Below are positions 36,181-45,029 of a DNA stretch of 64,000 bases, piece after piece. Each line of letters starts with the position of its first letter. The first letter of the stretch is position 1. The notes beneath the pieces were generated by a model. The model did not search any database. It was not told where the DNA came from and was given only the letters and a program-made list of their open reading frames with translations. This DNA comes from Bifidobacterium pseudolongum subsp. pseudolongum DSM 20099 (lineage in GTDB: Bacteria > Actinomycetota > Actinomycetes > Actinomycetales > Bifidobacteriaceae): positions 62,001 to 126,000 of the forward strand of contig NZ_JDTZ01000010.1 in assembly GCF_000771225.1 (NCBI RefSeq). The letters are read 5' to 3'. The translations under genes were made by a program, and so were the position numbers.

Positions 36181-36999
36181 TCAGAAACTGCCGGTATAGC
36201 GTTTCTTGAAGAACTTCGCTTTGAGGAAGCTTGTGCCTTTCTTCCACCAGTTGACGGGTTCGGTAAAGGTCGTGGGCAGTTCCTTGAACTGAATGTGGTT
36301 GTGCATGATCCATACGTTGAGCAGGTTTTCGCTGATGCGTCCCGGATAACGGGCATGGAATGAATCGTACTGCTCGGGGGAGAGCCTCGTCGTGATTTCG
36401 AAGAGGATCGGGAACACCCATGCACAGTAAGCGTCAAAGTGCTCACGGTCCATGATCATCATGTTGAAGATGTGGGCGCTGCGCCTGCCCATGAGCTCAC
36501 GCCACTCATCGAGGTATTCTGGGGCCATGTCCTGCAACACCGACTGTGCGATATCGAGGTGGTCGGAGTACATCGTATGTGCGTAATGCGAATAGATCGT
36601 CTCAATGAAATAATGGCGCTTCTTGGGCAGCACAACTGGGTTGGAGGCAAGGATCTGCTCCAGCTCAGGTCCCTGGATGATGCGGTCATACCGATTCCCG
36701 GCATGCCGTTTGAGGAAGCTGGGGATGGCGAAGTAGCGGCGGTAATGCACCAGCCCCTTATAGTCGCTGGTGTTGTTCTTCCATAGCCAGTACAGGGCGG
36801 TGAGTTCGCAGAAATAAGGGTTCAGTGTGGAAATGTTGTCACCTGTGTTGTCACCTTGCTCGGCAGTCAGAACATCTGGGTGCAGTGCGGCGCCGACATG
36901 AATCGGAAGATAGATGTCGCCCTGGGGAATAGGGTATGGCTTATGCATCGCAATGCCAATGGTGATGCCCCCTCCGCTGCTCTCAGACGAATATGCCAT
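36181..36999 (-). CDS. DUF4422 glycosyltransferase-like protein
   Basis: A 272-residue protein of the DUF4422 family, common in EPS and capsule loci and thought to be glycosyltransferases. Family marks are ITIGIAMHKPYPIP near the start, the NPYFCELTALYWLWKNNTSDYKGLVHYRRYF block, HIFNMMIMDREHFDAYCAWVFPILFE and the RISENLLNVWI motif. The same blocks recur in the gene at 56741-57505 (NPQFCELTAQYWVWRN, GFVHYRRYFY, RLLNVWV). It lies between the phosphatase and the galactofuranosyltransferase-like gene, all on the minus strand. Confidence 0.85.
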   Translation of the reverse strand: MAYSSESSGGGITIGIAMHKPYPIPQGDIYLPIHVGAALHPDVLTAEQGDNTGDNISTLNPYFCELTALYWLWKNNTSDYKGLVHYRRYFAIPSFLKRHAGNRYDRIIQGPELEQILASNPVVLPKKRHYFIETIYSHYAHTMYSDHLDIAQSVLQDMAPEYLDEWRELMGRRSAHIFNMMIMDREHFDAYCAWVFPILFEITTRLSPEQYDSFHARYPGRISENLLNVWIMHNHIQFKELPTTFTEPVNWWKKGTSFLKAKFFKKRYTGSF

Positions 37000-37136
37000 G
37001 TATGTAACGGTAGTGGATGCTTAAGACGTAAAAGGCTGTTTGCCCATGCCGGCGAGCAGCGGACTATGTATGTTTATACGTCTGGGAAAGGTATCACAAC
37101 CGCTCATTGGTGCGAACGTTCGCATATAGGACTCTT

Positions 37137-37700
37137 TCAGTGCGCGTGTGCGCCTCGTGCGGGTTCAAGTGCGCTGGCGATACTTGCGAAGGCCTCGCCG
37201 ATCTGTTCATGGGCGGTTTCGAACGCAGGGAAGTCCCGCTGGTATGGATCATCAATCTCGCGCGCCTTCGGCAGCATAGGGCGTACCAAGGAGGCGTTCG
37301 TCAGCACCGAGTCGAGACGGGCTTCAAGGGTGTCTCCGTGAATCATGTTGTTGTCGCGGCAATACGTGCACAAATCGGCAAAATCGGTCAGCAAGAATGT
37401 GCGACTGCGACTGCGTGGCGCAAGCTCAACGATCTTTTTGCGTTGATGCTCTGTGAAGCACAGGATGAGATCGCTGCTCATCGCAATCTGCGGCGTTATA
37501 CGTTTTGAACGAAAGACAGAGGCGTCGATGCCGTCCTGATTCATAAGACGTTCGCTCGATGGATCGATCGGGCTGTTGACGAGTCCCAGGACGCCGGCAC
37601 TGTCCGCAGTGACTGAATCATCATGAAAGAACAGTGGGAACATGAGCTCGCCCATCGGTGAACGACAGATGTTGCCGGTGCACACGAACAGCACTTTCAT
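37137..37700 (-). CDS. Low-molecular-weight protein tyrosine phosphatase (Wzb-like)
   Basis: Cytoplasmic phosphatase of 187 residues that probably dephosphorylates the tyrosine tail of the chain-length kinase at 16625-18109, so cycling polymerisation. The P-loop VCTGNICRS (Cys7, Arg13) sits at the very N-terminus, and the general-acid loop appears as DDPYQRD near residue 160. It is slightly longer than the usual 150-160 residues. The start MKVLFVCTGN is set by GAAAGGA 7 bases upstream; an ATG at 37754 would add an unrelated extension. It is the first gene of the minus-strand EPS block and divergent from the Maf-Nudix gene. Confidence 0.93.
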   Translation of the reverse strand: MKVLFVCTGNICRSPMGELMFPLFFHDDSVTADSAGVLGLVNSPIDPSSERLMNQDGIDASVFRSKRITPQIAMSSDLILCFTEHQRKKIVELAPRSRSRTFLLTDFADLCTYCRDNNMIHGDTLEARLDSVLTNASLVRPMLPKAREIDDPYQRDFPAFETAHEQIGEAFASIASALEPARGAHAH

Positions 37701-37888
37701 GTGGGTCCTTTCGCAAGATGGGGCAGTGGTCGTCATTGATGACTGAGTCAACATTAGCGAACAAAGTGGATATGAAAAGACGAGCTGACAGCAGAAGACA
37801 GGTGAAAACTGTTGGTGTCAAAATAATCTTTTGGAACCGTCTGTCGGCCCATGTGCGTACATATGCCCATCACAGTAGTCTGTAAACC

Positions 37889-39298
37889 ATGACCATACCG
37901 CTGATTCTCGCTTCGAAATCCAAGCCGCGCCGCGACATCCTGTTCCATGCCGGCATCTGCCCCACCATTCGCGTGTCGCATGTGGACGAAGACGCCGTGC
38001 TCGCCAGAGCGGCCGACAAACAGGGCATCTCTGTGGACGAGCTGCCGATCGATACTAAGGTGATGCTGCTTGCCGAGGCCAAGGCGCTCGCCGTATACGA
38101 GGCCTATCTTGCGGTCGCCAAGACCGCGCGCGAAGCGACGGGGGAGCGCGTGACCGGCCGTCCGCTTGACGCCGTGGCTGCGGACGATCCGGCCGCGGCG
38201 CTCGCCGACAATGCTCGTGCCGAAACGCAGACCCGCGATTTTTCCCGTGTGCGGATTCCGCGCACCGAGGAACCACTGCAGCAGGCGCTCGCCGCTGAAG
38301 GGCGCGGGCTGACCGCTGCCGGGGTGGGACCGCTCATTTTGGGTTGCGATTCGATGTTTTTGCTCGATGGCAAAGCGTATGGCAAACCGCATACGCCAGA
38401 AGTCGCGCGCGAACGCCTGCGCCGGATGAGCGGTGCGGCCGGAGAGCTGTGGACCGGCCATTGCCTGATTGATTTCGCGACCGGCCGTGTGGCGAAGGGC
38501 GCAAGCAAAGCGACGTTGCACTTCAGCGAGTTCTCGGACGCGATGATCGAGCGGTACATCGCCACCGGCGAACCCCTTGAAGTGGCCGGATCATTCACGC
38601 TCGATGGTTTCGGTGGCGCATTCATCGAGGGCATTGAAGGCGACCCCAGCGGCATCATCGGCCTAAGCCTGCCGCTTGCCCGCCAGTTGACCGAACAGTT
38701 GGGCGTCGAGTGGACTGACCTGTGGAATGTGACGCGTGATGAGCGTTTTGAAGAGGCTGCGCCGGACAACGGTGGCAAGCTGCCCCCGAAAGAGAATGTG
38801 CGCCAGCCCGGCGATGGCTGGGTTGAGTGTGCGTGCGGCCGCAAGCACTGGGGCACCAACGGTGCTGCTGGTGTATTGCTCGCACGCAGGGATGCACAGA
38901 CCGGCGAGGTAACACACATCGTGATGCAACACCGCGCGGCGTGGAGCGCGGAGGGTGGCACATGGGGGATTCCCGGCGGTGCCATCGCCGATGGTGAGAA
39001 CACTATCGAGGGCGCGCTACGTGAATCGTTTGAGGAAGCGAACATCACGCCCGAAGACATCGAAGTGGTCGGCTCATATTGCGAGGATCATGGCCCGTGG
39101 AGCTATACCACGGTGTTCGCGTTCGAGAAGCCGGTTCACAAGGTGCACCCCAAGGCGAACGACGACGAGAGCATGGAGATTGTATGGGTGCCGATCGATG
39201 AGGTGCCCGACCGCAAGCTGCTCACCGCGATGCGCACCGACTGGCCAAGTTTCGCGCGGCGCCTGCGCGCATTGGCCGCTGAGCATAAGGGCGAGTGA
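37889..39298 (+). CDS. Maf nucleotide pyrophosphatase fused to Nudix hydrolase
   Basis: A bifunctional house-cleaning enzyme of 469 residues. Residues 1-280 are Maf-like (PLILASKSKPRRDILFHAGI, GCDSMFLLDGKAYGKP, SFTLDGFGGAFIEGIEGDPSGIIGLSLPL), a nucleoside triphosphate pyrophosphatase acting on modified or m7G/dTTP-type nucleotides. Maf is interrupted by an unusual Ala/Arg-rich insert at about 80-147. Residues 310-465 form a Nudix domain with a full Nudix box at 364-386 (GAIADGENTIEGALRESFEEAN). A CxC motif (VECACGRKHWG) begins this half. No Shine-Dalgarno site is seen. Each half is complete, so both activities are likely retained. Confidence 0.92.
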   Translation: MTIPLILASKSKPRRDILFHAGICPTIRVSHVDEDAVLARAADKQGISVDELPIDTKVMLLAEAKALAVYEAYLAVAKTAREATGERVTGRPLDAVAADDPAAALADNARAETQTRDFSRVRIPRTEEPLQQALAAEGRGLTAAGVGPLILGCDSMFLLDGKAYGKPHTPEVARERLRRMSGAAGELWTGHCLIDFATGRVAKGASKATLHFSEFSDAMIERYIATGEPLEVAGSFTLDGFGGAFIEGIEGDPSGIIGLSLPLARQLTEQLGVEWTDLWNVTRDERFEEAAPDNGGKLPPKENVRQPGDGWVECACGRKHWGTNGAAGVLLARRDAQTGEVTHIVMQHRAAWSAEGGTWGIPGGAIADGENTIEGALRESFEEANITPEDIEVVGSYCEDHGPWSYTTVFAFEKPVHKVHPKANDDESMEIVWVPIDEVPDRKLLTAMRTDWPSFARRLRALAAEHKGE

Positions 39299-39329
39299 GC
39301 CCTTTGACTTCACTCGCCCAATCAGCGGT

Positions 39330-41144
39330 TCACCGCCCGTAGATCTCCTTATCGATCTCCCTAGCGAACACCTCATTCGCCTTCGGCCGCACAACCTTCA
39401 TCGAAGGCGTGAGGCACTTGTTGTCTTGTGTGAACTGTACGGGTAGCACGATGAATTTGCGCACTGATTCCGCGCGGGAGACGTCGGCGTTGGCGCGGTC
39501 CACGTACCGCTGGATCTCGGCGTGCACTTCAGGCAGCGCGGCGGCCTCTTCGAGGCTGAGGTCCGCGGCGAGTTTCTGCGTCGGCAACCACTGCGCCAGC
39601 CCTTCGGGATCGAGCGTCACCACGGCCGCCACAAATGGCCGGTTGTCGCCGACGACAACCGCATGCTCCACAATCGGGCATTTCGCGATTTCCTGTTCCA
39701 TCGGGATCGGCGCCACGTTCTTGCCACCTGCCGTGATGATGATGTCCTTGGCGCGACCGGTGAGCGTGATATGCCCTTCGTCGTCGATCGACGCCAGATC
39801 GCCGGTGCGCAGCCAGCCGTCTGCGGTGAACACCTCGGCGGTTTTCTCGGGCAGGTGATGGTAGCCCACGAACACGTTCTGCCCGCGCACCTCGAGCTCG
39901 CCGCTTGGCGCGATGCGCACTGATGCACCCGGAACTGGCTGCCCCACCGTGCCGATCTTGTTGTCGGCCACGCGCGTGAACGTGAACGGTGCCGCCGTTT
40001 CCGTCAAGCCGTAGCCCTGGATCATCGTCAATCCAATGCCGTTGAAGAAATGCAGCAGGTCGAGCGTGATCGGCGCGCCACCCGAAGCGAGGTACTTGAT
40101 CTTCGGACCGAACGCGCTGCGGATCGTGCGGTACACGCTCGTCTCATACATGGCGTGTTCGGCGCGCTGCTTCGCGCTCGGGCGTTCTCCCGCCTGCTGC
40201 ATCGTCGACCATTCGATCGCCGCCTGTGCCGCCTTGGCGAACATGCGGCCCTTCCATCCGGTGCCGGCTTTGCGGGAGGCCGCGTTGTACACTTTCTCGA
40301 ACACGCGGGGCACACCGAGCAGGAACGTCGGCTGGAACACCTGCATGTCGCGCGGCAGTGTCTTCGTATTGGGCAGATAGCCCACCACGCCTTCTGCGGA
40401 GCCGATCGTGAAGTACTGGATCATGCGCGCGAAGCAGTGGGCGAGCGGCAGGAACAGCAGCAGGCGCGCTTCGCCGGTGATCACTTCCGGCACACAGTTC
40501 TGGGCCGCGCGCGTGATGCTCGTGAAGTTGCGGTGGGTGAGTTCGGCGCCCTTCGGTGTGCCGGTCGAGCCGGATGTGTAGACGATCGTCGCCAGGTCAT
40601 CGGCGTGTACGGAGCCAATCCGCTCGTCGAGCTCTTCGTCCGAGACCATGACGCCGAGCCCTTCGAGCGCGTTGACGGCGTGCGCGTCGAGCATGAGGAT
40701 GCGCTCGAGCGCCGGGCACGCGTCGAGCACGGAATCAAGACGGTCGAAGCGCTCCTGATTGTCGGCGATCGCCAGTTTGACCGCCGAATCATTGAGGATG
40801 CGCTGGGCCTGTGCCGCGGAATCGGTGTCGTAGATCGGCACGGACACCGCGCCGATGGCCGCCAGCGCGAAGTCGAGCAGCCCCCATTCGATGCGCGTCG
40901 CCGAGAAGATGCTGACGGCGTCTCCCTTGCCGATGCCGAACTGGATGAGGCCTTTGGCGATCGCGCGCACGTGGTCGTTGAACTCCACGGCGGTCATCGT
41001 GCTCCACGACCCGTCGGCCTCCTTGTTCTGTGCGAGCGGCGCGTTCTCTGCGCTGGTTTCCAGACGTGTGGTGAGCAGCGAGTAGATGGTGGCGTCATCG
41101 TCCACGGTGAGTGCGGGGCCGGGCGTGGTGAATTCAGTGAGCAT
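39330..41144 (-). CDS. Long-chain acyl-CoA synthetase (AMP-binding)
   Basis: ANL-superfamily enzyme of 604 residues, predicted to activate fatty acids with ATP and CoA at the membrane surface. Motifs are TIVYTSGSTGTPKGAELTH (P-loop-like A3), YLASGGAPITLDLLHFF, IQGYGLTETAAPFTF (A5), WLRTGDLASIDDEGHI (A7), TGRAKDIIITAGGKNVAPIP (A8) and the C-terminal lysine region TPSMKVVRPKANEVF (A10). It is closest in layout to the actinobacterial FadD15-type proteins. It stands alone, divergent from the ABC exporter. Confidence 0.94.
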   Translation of the reverse strand: MLTEFTTPGPALTVDDDATIYSLLTTRLETSAENAPLAQNKEADGSWSTMTAVEFNDHVRAIAKGLIQFGIGKGDAVSIFSATRIEWGLLDFALAAIGAVSVPIYDTDSAAQAQRILNDSAVKLAIADNQERFDRLDSVLDACPALERILMLDAHAVNALEGLGVMVSDEELDERIGSVHADDLATIVYTSGSTGTPKGAELTHRNFTSITRAAQNCVPEVITGEARLLLFLPLAHCFARMIQYFTIGSAEGVVGYLPNTKTLPRDMQVFQPTFLLGVPRVFEKVYNAASRKAGTGWKGRMFAKAAQAAIEWSTMQQAGERPSAKQRAEHAMYETSVYRTIRSAFGPKIKYLASGGAPITLDLLHFFNGIGLTMIQGYGLTETAAPFTFTRVADNKIGTVGQPVPGASVRIAPSGELEVRGQNVFVGYHHLPEKTAEVFTADGWLRTGDLASIDDEGHITLTGRAKDIIITAGGKNVAPIPMEQEIAKCPIVEHAVVVGDNRPFVAAVVTLDPEGLAQWLPTQKLAADLSLEEAAALPEVHAEIQRYVDRANADVSRAESVRKFIVLPVQFTQDNKCLTPSMKVVRPKANEVFAREIDKEIYGR

Positions 41145-41405
41145 GAGCGGGTGTCCTGTCGATGTATACGGGTGCGTAGCCTACGCCATCGTAACCGTGT
41201 GCGCCGTGCACCGCGTTGTACAAAGAAACAAGACACTCGAAGCGCGCTTTGTAGTTCCATACAACAAGATGTCCCCTTTGTGTCCAATGCTGTGGTTTTC
41301 CCCACAGGGGTCTGTTGCCCGCGCCGGATTCCTGCTAGATTGGCCGCTGGATTCATGCTCATTGACAGGTCCAGTATGTGGACTGTAGGGATGGAAAGAG
41401 GCGCA
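41145..41405. promoter_or_regulatory. Divergent intergenic region between acyl-CoA synthetase and ABC exporter
   Basis: A 261-base gap that must hold both divergent promoters. A plus-strand candidate is TTGCCC (41315-41320), a 15-base spacer and TAGATT (41336-41341). A perfect TTGACA at 41362-41367 has no good -10 partner. Assignments are tentative. Confidence 0.3.
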
Positions 41406-44400
41406 ATGGTAGACAAACGGCTGTTCTCGCTCGTGCCCGGTGTACGCGGGCTCGTGGCGGGCAAGATCATCTGCCTGTGGATTGGGCTTGTGGCGGACAT
41501 CGCGCTCGCCGGCACTGTGACCGTGCTCGTCGCATCACTCTTCCCGCAGACGAGCGTACACAGCGCGCTGCAGTCCATCGGCATCTCCGGGCCTTCCGGG
41601 TTCATGTTGATCGCCATTGCGACGCTCGCCATTGCCACGGTGCGGTTCCTCGCGCACCACTTCGCCACCAGACTCGGCACCGAAGCCGCCGAACGTGTGA
41701 AGCTCGGGCTGCGTTCGGAGCTCTACCGCAAGATGCTGCGCCTCGGCCCGTCGTATGCGCAGCGCACCGCCGACGTGGTACAGCTCACCGGCGAAGGCGT
41801 GGACCAGATCCAGAGTTTCTTCGAGTTGTTCCTGCCGCAGCTCGGTTTTGCGATTCTCGCGCCGCTCACACTGTTTGCGGCGATCGCCCCGCTCAACATG
41901 CCCACCGCTGTGGTGCTGCTCGTCTGTGCGCCGCTCATCATCGTGATCGTGGGCGCCATCGCTATGACCACGGCGAAGACGTTCAAAAAGTACTGGGGCA
42001 AGTACACCGACATGGGGTCGGTGTTCCTCGACAACCTGCAGGGGCTCGAAACGCTGAAGACCTTTGACGCCGACGCACGCGCCGCTGAACAGATGGACAG
42101 GAACGCCGAGGACTTCCGCGTGATGACGATGCGCGTGCTGCAGATCCAACTGCGTTCGCTCACCGCGATGGACATGGTGGCGTACGGCGGTGCCGCGGCC
42201 GGCATCGGCACCGCGCTCTGGCAGTTCGTACACGAGGGGCATACCGCATTCGCCTCGTCGATGCCGTTCCTGCACGTGTTCAACGGCCCTGTGCTCGGCA
42301 TGGCGGGTGTACTGTTCGTGATCCTTGTCTCTGTAGACTTCTTCCTGCCACTGCGCCAGCTTGGCTCGTATTTCCATGTGGCGATGAACGGCATGACCTC
42401 CACCAAACGCATCTTCGCGCTGCTGGATGAGCCGGACCGTGCATATGGCGACCGTCAGCTGCCGCAGAGTGTGCTCGATGTGACGGCGCGCGGCCTGGGA
42501 TTCACCTATGCCGGATCCGACACGCCGGCGTTGCGCGACGTCACGCTGTCGATGCCCGCGCGTTCGCTCACCGCGGTCGTCGGTGAATCCGGGTCGGGCA
42601 AATCCACGCTTGCCGCGCTCATCGCAGGCGAACTTGAGGGGTATTCCGGCGCGCTGCGCATCGAGAATGTAGAACTGCGCGAGTTGAGCGAACGCGCGCT
42701 GACCGGCGCCGTCTCGATTGTCGGCGCGCGCAGCCACCTCTTCGCCGGCACGTTGCGCGAGAATCTGCTGATGGCGTGCCCCGGCGCCTTGGAGAGCGAA
42801 TTGCGCGATGCGCTCGCACGCGCCCATGTGCTCGATATGGTGGATGCCCATCCGCAAGGACTCGACATGCGCATCGAACAGGATGCGGCGAATCTTTCCG
42901 GCGGCCAGCGCCAGCGCGTCGCCGTGGCGCGCGCGTTGTTGCATGACGCGCCTATCATGATCTTCGACGAGGCCACGAGCAGTGTGGATGCCGAAAGCGA
43001 ACGGCTCATCATGCGCACCGTGCACGAGCTGGCCGAGCACAAAACCGTCATCCTCGTGACGCACCGGCTCGCCGACGCCGTGGACGCCGATGCCATCGCC
43101 GTGTTCGACCATGGCGCGTGCGCGGAAACCGGCACGCACGCCGAACTCATGGCCCAAGGCGGCCAATACGCCACGATGTTCCGCGCGCAGGCGTCGGTGG
43201 AGCAGGTGGGGCAGCGTGCGCGCAACTGCGGCATTGCGTATGCGGCGGCACCTGCATCAAACACTGTGGAACACAATGTGAAACAACCAGAGAGTGCGCA
43301 CACACAGTGCACGCCGATGACGACCTTCCAGCTCGTGCGCCGGCTGCTGGGGCAGGTGGGCGATCTGCGGCCGCTCATGGTGCTGGCGTGCTGCTTCGGC
43401 ACACTCGGGCATCTTGCCGCGACCTTCCTGCCGGTGTTCGGTGTCATGGCGCTGTGCGCGGCGGCTGAGCGGCCCGTCTGGGGTCTGTCCGTGGGCTGGG
43501 CCGTCGCGTTCATGGTGGTGTGCGCGCTGATCCGCGGTGCCATGCGGTATTGCGAACAGTACATGAACCACAATCTGGCGTTCCGTTTGCTCGCGTTGTT
43601 CCGCGGGCAGATGTTCGCCGCATTGCGCCGGCTCGCCCCCGCTAAACTGACCGGCAAAGGCAAGGGAGACCTCATCTCCATGGTCACCACAGACGTGGAA
43701 CTGCTCGAGATCTTCTTCGCGCACACCATCTCGCCGACCGTGATCGCGCTGGCCACTACAGTCGTGTACGCCCTCGCCCTGCTGTTCCTGAGCCCCTGGT
43801 TCGCGGTGCTGCTCGTGGTGGCGCATCTGCTGATCGGCGTGGCTGTGCCGGCGTGGTTCGCGCGGGCGTTGCACGGGGTTGGCGCGCGCATCCGCAAGCA
43901 GAGTGCAAGCCTTGACGACGACGTGCTCGATGACATGCGCGGCCTTGAGCAGATCATCCGATTTGGACAGGGCCGTGCGCGTCTTGCACGCATCGACCGG
44001 CGGTCGCGCGCGCTGTGGGGCCAGCGGGTGGAGCTGAGTGAGCGCAACGGCGTGTTCGGTGGATTCGACCATGTGATCATCGTGCTGGTCACGGTGTGCG
44101 CGGCGTTGCTCGCCGTGCTCGCGAGCCGCGACGATATGGCGATGGCCGCGCGCAATGTGACGGCGATGGTGCTCGTCGTCAGTTCATTCGGCCCCACGCT
44201 CGCGCTGAGCGCACTGCCGGCGAGCCTGACGCAGACATTCGCGTCGGCGCGGCGCCTCTTCGCGCTGATGGACGAAGAGCCCGCGGTCGAGGAACTCGGC
44301 GCGCTCGAACCGGAATACAACGGCATGCGCATGGAGCAGGTCACATTCGCGTACGGCGCGCGCACGCCCGTGCTGCGCAATATGACGCTCGACGTGCCCG

Positions 44401-44957
44401 TTTCGGGAATCCTCGGTCTGCAGGGGCCGTCGGGCCGCGGCAAATCGACGCTGCTCAAGCTGCTCATGCGGTACTGGGACCCGCAGCAGGGCGCGGTGAC
44501 GATATCCGGGGACGCGCTGCCGGGCGTGGACGCACGCGCACGCCGCCGCCTGCAGACGATGATGAGCCAGGAGACCTACCTGTTCGACGGCACCATTGCG
44601 AGCAACCTGCGCATCGCCGACGCGCAGGCGGGCGACGACGAGCTGCGTGAGGCCCTACGCAAGGCGTCGATCCTGCCGCTTGTCGAGAGCCTGCCGCAGG
44701 GCATCGAGACGCCGGTCGGCGAGCTCGGCGGCCGTCTTTCGGAAGGCGAGCGCCAGCGCATCGGTTTGGCGCGCATGTTCCTGCGGCATGCGGACCTGTA
44801 TCTGTTCGATGAGCCGACGAGCCGCCTGGACGCGCTCAACGAGGCGTATATCCTGCAGTCGATCAATGAGCTTGTATCGGAGCGCGATGCCGCCGTCGTG
44901 CTTGTCTCGCATCGTGCCTCCACAATGAAAATCGCCGACGAGGTGCTGCATATGTAG
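41406..44957 (+). CDS. Fused CydDC-like ABC exporter (two TMD-NBD modules)
   Basis: A single 1183-residue chain carrying two complete ABC half-exporters. Module 1 has six hydrophobic helices then an ATPase with Walker A GESGSGKST (near residue 393), LSGGQRQR and IMIFDEATSSVD. Module 2 has TM helices from about residue 645, Walker A GPSGRGKST (near 1007), LSEGERQR and LYLFDEPTSRLD. The arrangement and lengths match CydD-CydC, the cysteine/glutathione exporter, here fused. The first switch region is LVTHRLADAVDADAIAVFD and the second ends VLVSHRASTMKIADEVLHM. AAAGAGG precedes ATG 41406; ATG 41391 is an alternative. No cytochrome bd genes are near. Other multidrug-type cargo is possible. Confidence 0.88.
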   Translation: MVDKRLFSLVPGVRGLVAGKIICLWIGLVADIALAGTVTVLVASLFPQTSVHSALQSIGISGPSGFMLIAIATLAIATVRFLAHHFATRLGTEAAERVKLGLRSELYRKMLRLGPSYAQRTADVVQLTGEGVDQIQSFFELFLPQLGFAILAPLTLFAAIAPLNMPTAVVLLVCAPLIIVIVGAIAMTTAKTFKKYWGKYTDMGSVFLDNLQGLETLKTFDADARAAEQMDRNAEDFRVMTMRVLQIQLRSLTAMDMVAYGGAAAGIGTALWQFVHEGHTAFASSMPFLHVFNGPVLGMAGVLFVILVSVDFFLPLRQLGSYFHVAMNGMTSTKRIFALLDEPDRAYGDRQLPQSVLDVTARGLGFTYAGSDTPALRDVTLSMPARSLTAVVGESGSGKSTLAALIAGELEGYSGALRIENVELRELSERALTGAVSIVGARSHLFAGTLRENLLMACPGALESELRDALARAHVLDMVDAHPQGLDMRIEQDAANLSGGQRQRVAVARALLHDAPIMIFDEATSSVDAESERLIMRTVHELAEHKTVILVTHRLADAVDADAIAVFDHGACAETGTHAELMAQGGQYATMFRAQASVEQVGQRARNCGIAYAAAPASNTVEHNVKQPESAHTQCTPMTTFQLVRRLLGQVGDLRPLMVLACCFGTLGHLAATFLPVFGVMALCAAAERPVWGLSVGWAVAFMVVCALIRGAMRYCEQYMNHNLAFRLLALFRGQMFAALRRLAPAKLTGKGKGDLISMVTTDVELLEIFFAHTISPTVIALATTVVYALALLFLSPWFAVLLVVAHLLIGVAVPAWFARALHGVGARIRKQSASLDDDVLDDMRGLEQIIRFGQGRARLARIDRRSRALWGQRVELSERNGVFGGFDHVIIVLVTVCAALLAVLASRDDMAMAARNVTAMVLVVSSFGPTLALSALPASLTQTFASARRLFALMDEEPAVEELGALEPEYNGMRMEQVTFAYGARTPVLRNMTLDVPVSGILGLQGPSGRGKSTLLKLLMRYWDPQQGAVTISGDALPGVDARARRRLQTMMSQETYLFDGTIASNLRIADAQAGDDELREALRKASILPLVESLPQGIETPVGELGGRLSEGERQRIGLARMFLRHADLYLFDEPTSRLDALNEAYILQSINELVSERDAAVVLVSHRASTMKIADEVLHM

Positions 44958-44964
44958 TCATGTA

Positions 44965-45016
44965 GCATAAAGGGTGGGGGTTGTACGCAGCTGCGTACAA
45001 CCCCCACCCTTTATGC
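44965..45016. terminator. Perfect 52-base palindrome, bidirectional terminator
   Basis: Two 26-base arms (44965-44990 and 44991-45016) are exact reverse complements with no spacer. It sits exactly between the stops of the convergent ABC exporter and pdxT. Each strand reads CCCTTTATGC at the 3' side, giving a weak T-tract in both directions. Confidence 0.85.
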
Positions 45017-45029
45017 CTGCGTGCGCTGT

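Noticed and set aside
40050-41405. Upstream extension of the ABC exporter frame
   Set aside because: The extension is antisense to the acyl-CoA synthetase and Arg/His-rich; ATG 41406 with AAAGAGG gives a normal exporter N-terminus.
42506-44467. Open frame of 653 codons antisense to the ABC exporter
   Set aside because: Ser/Arg/Ala-rich translation without any recognisable motif, fully opposite a gene with intact Walker and signature motifs.
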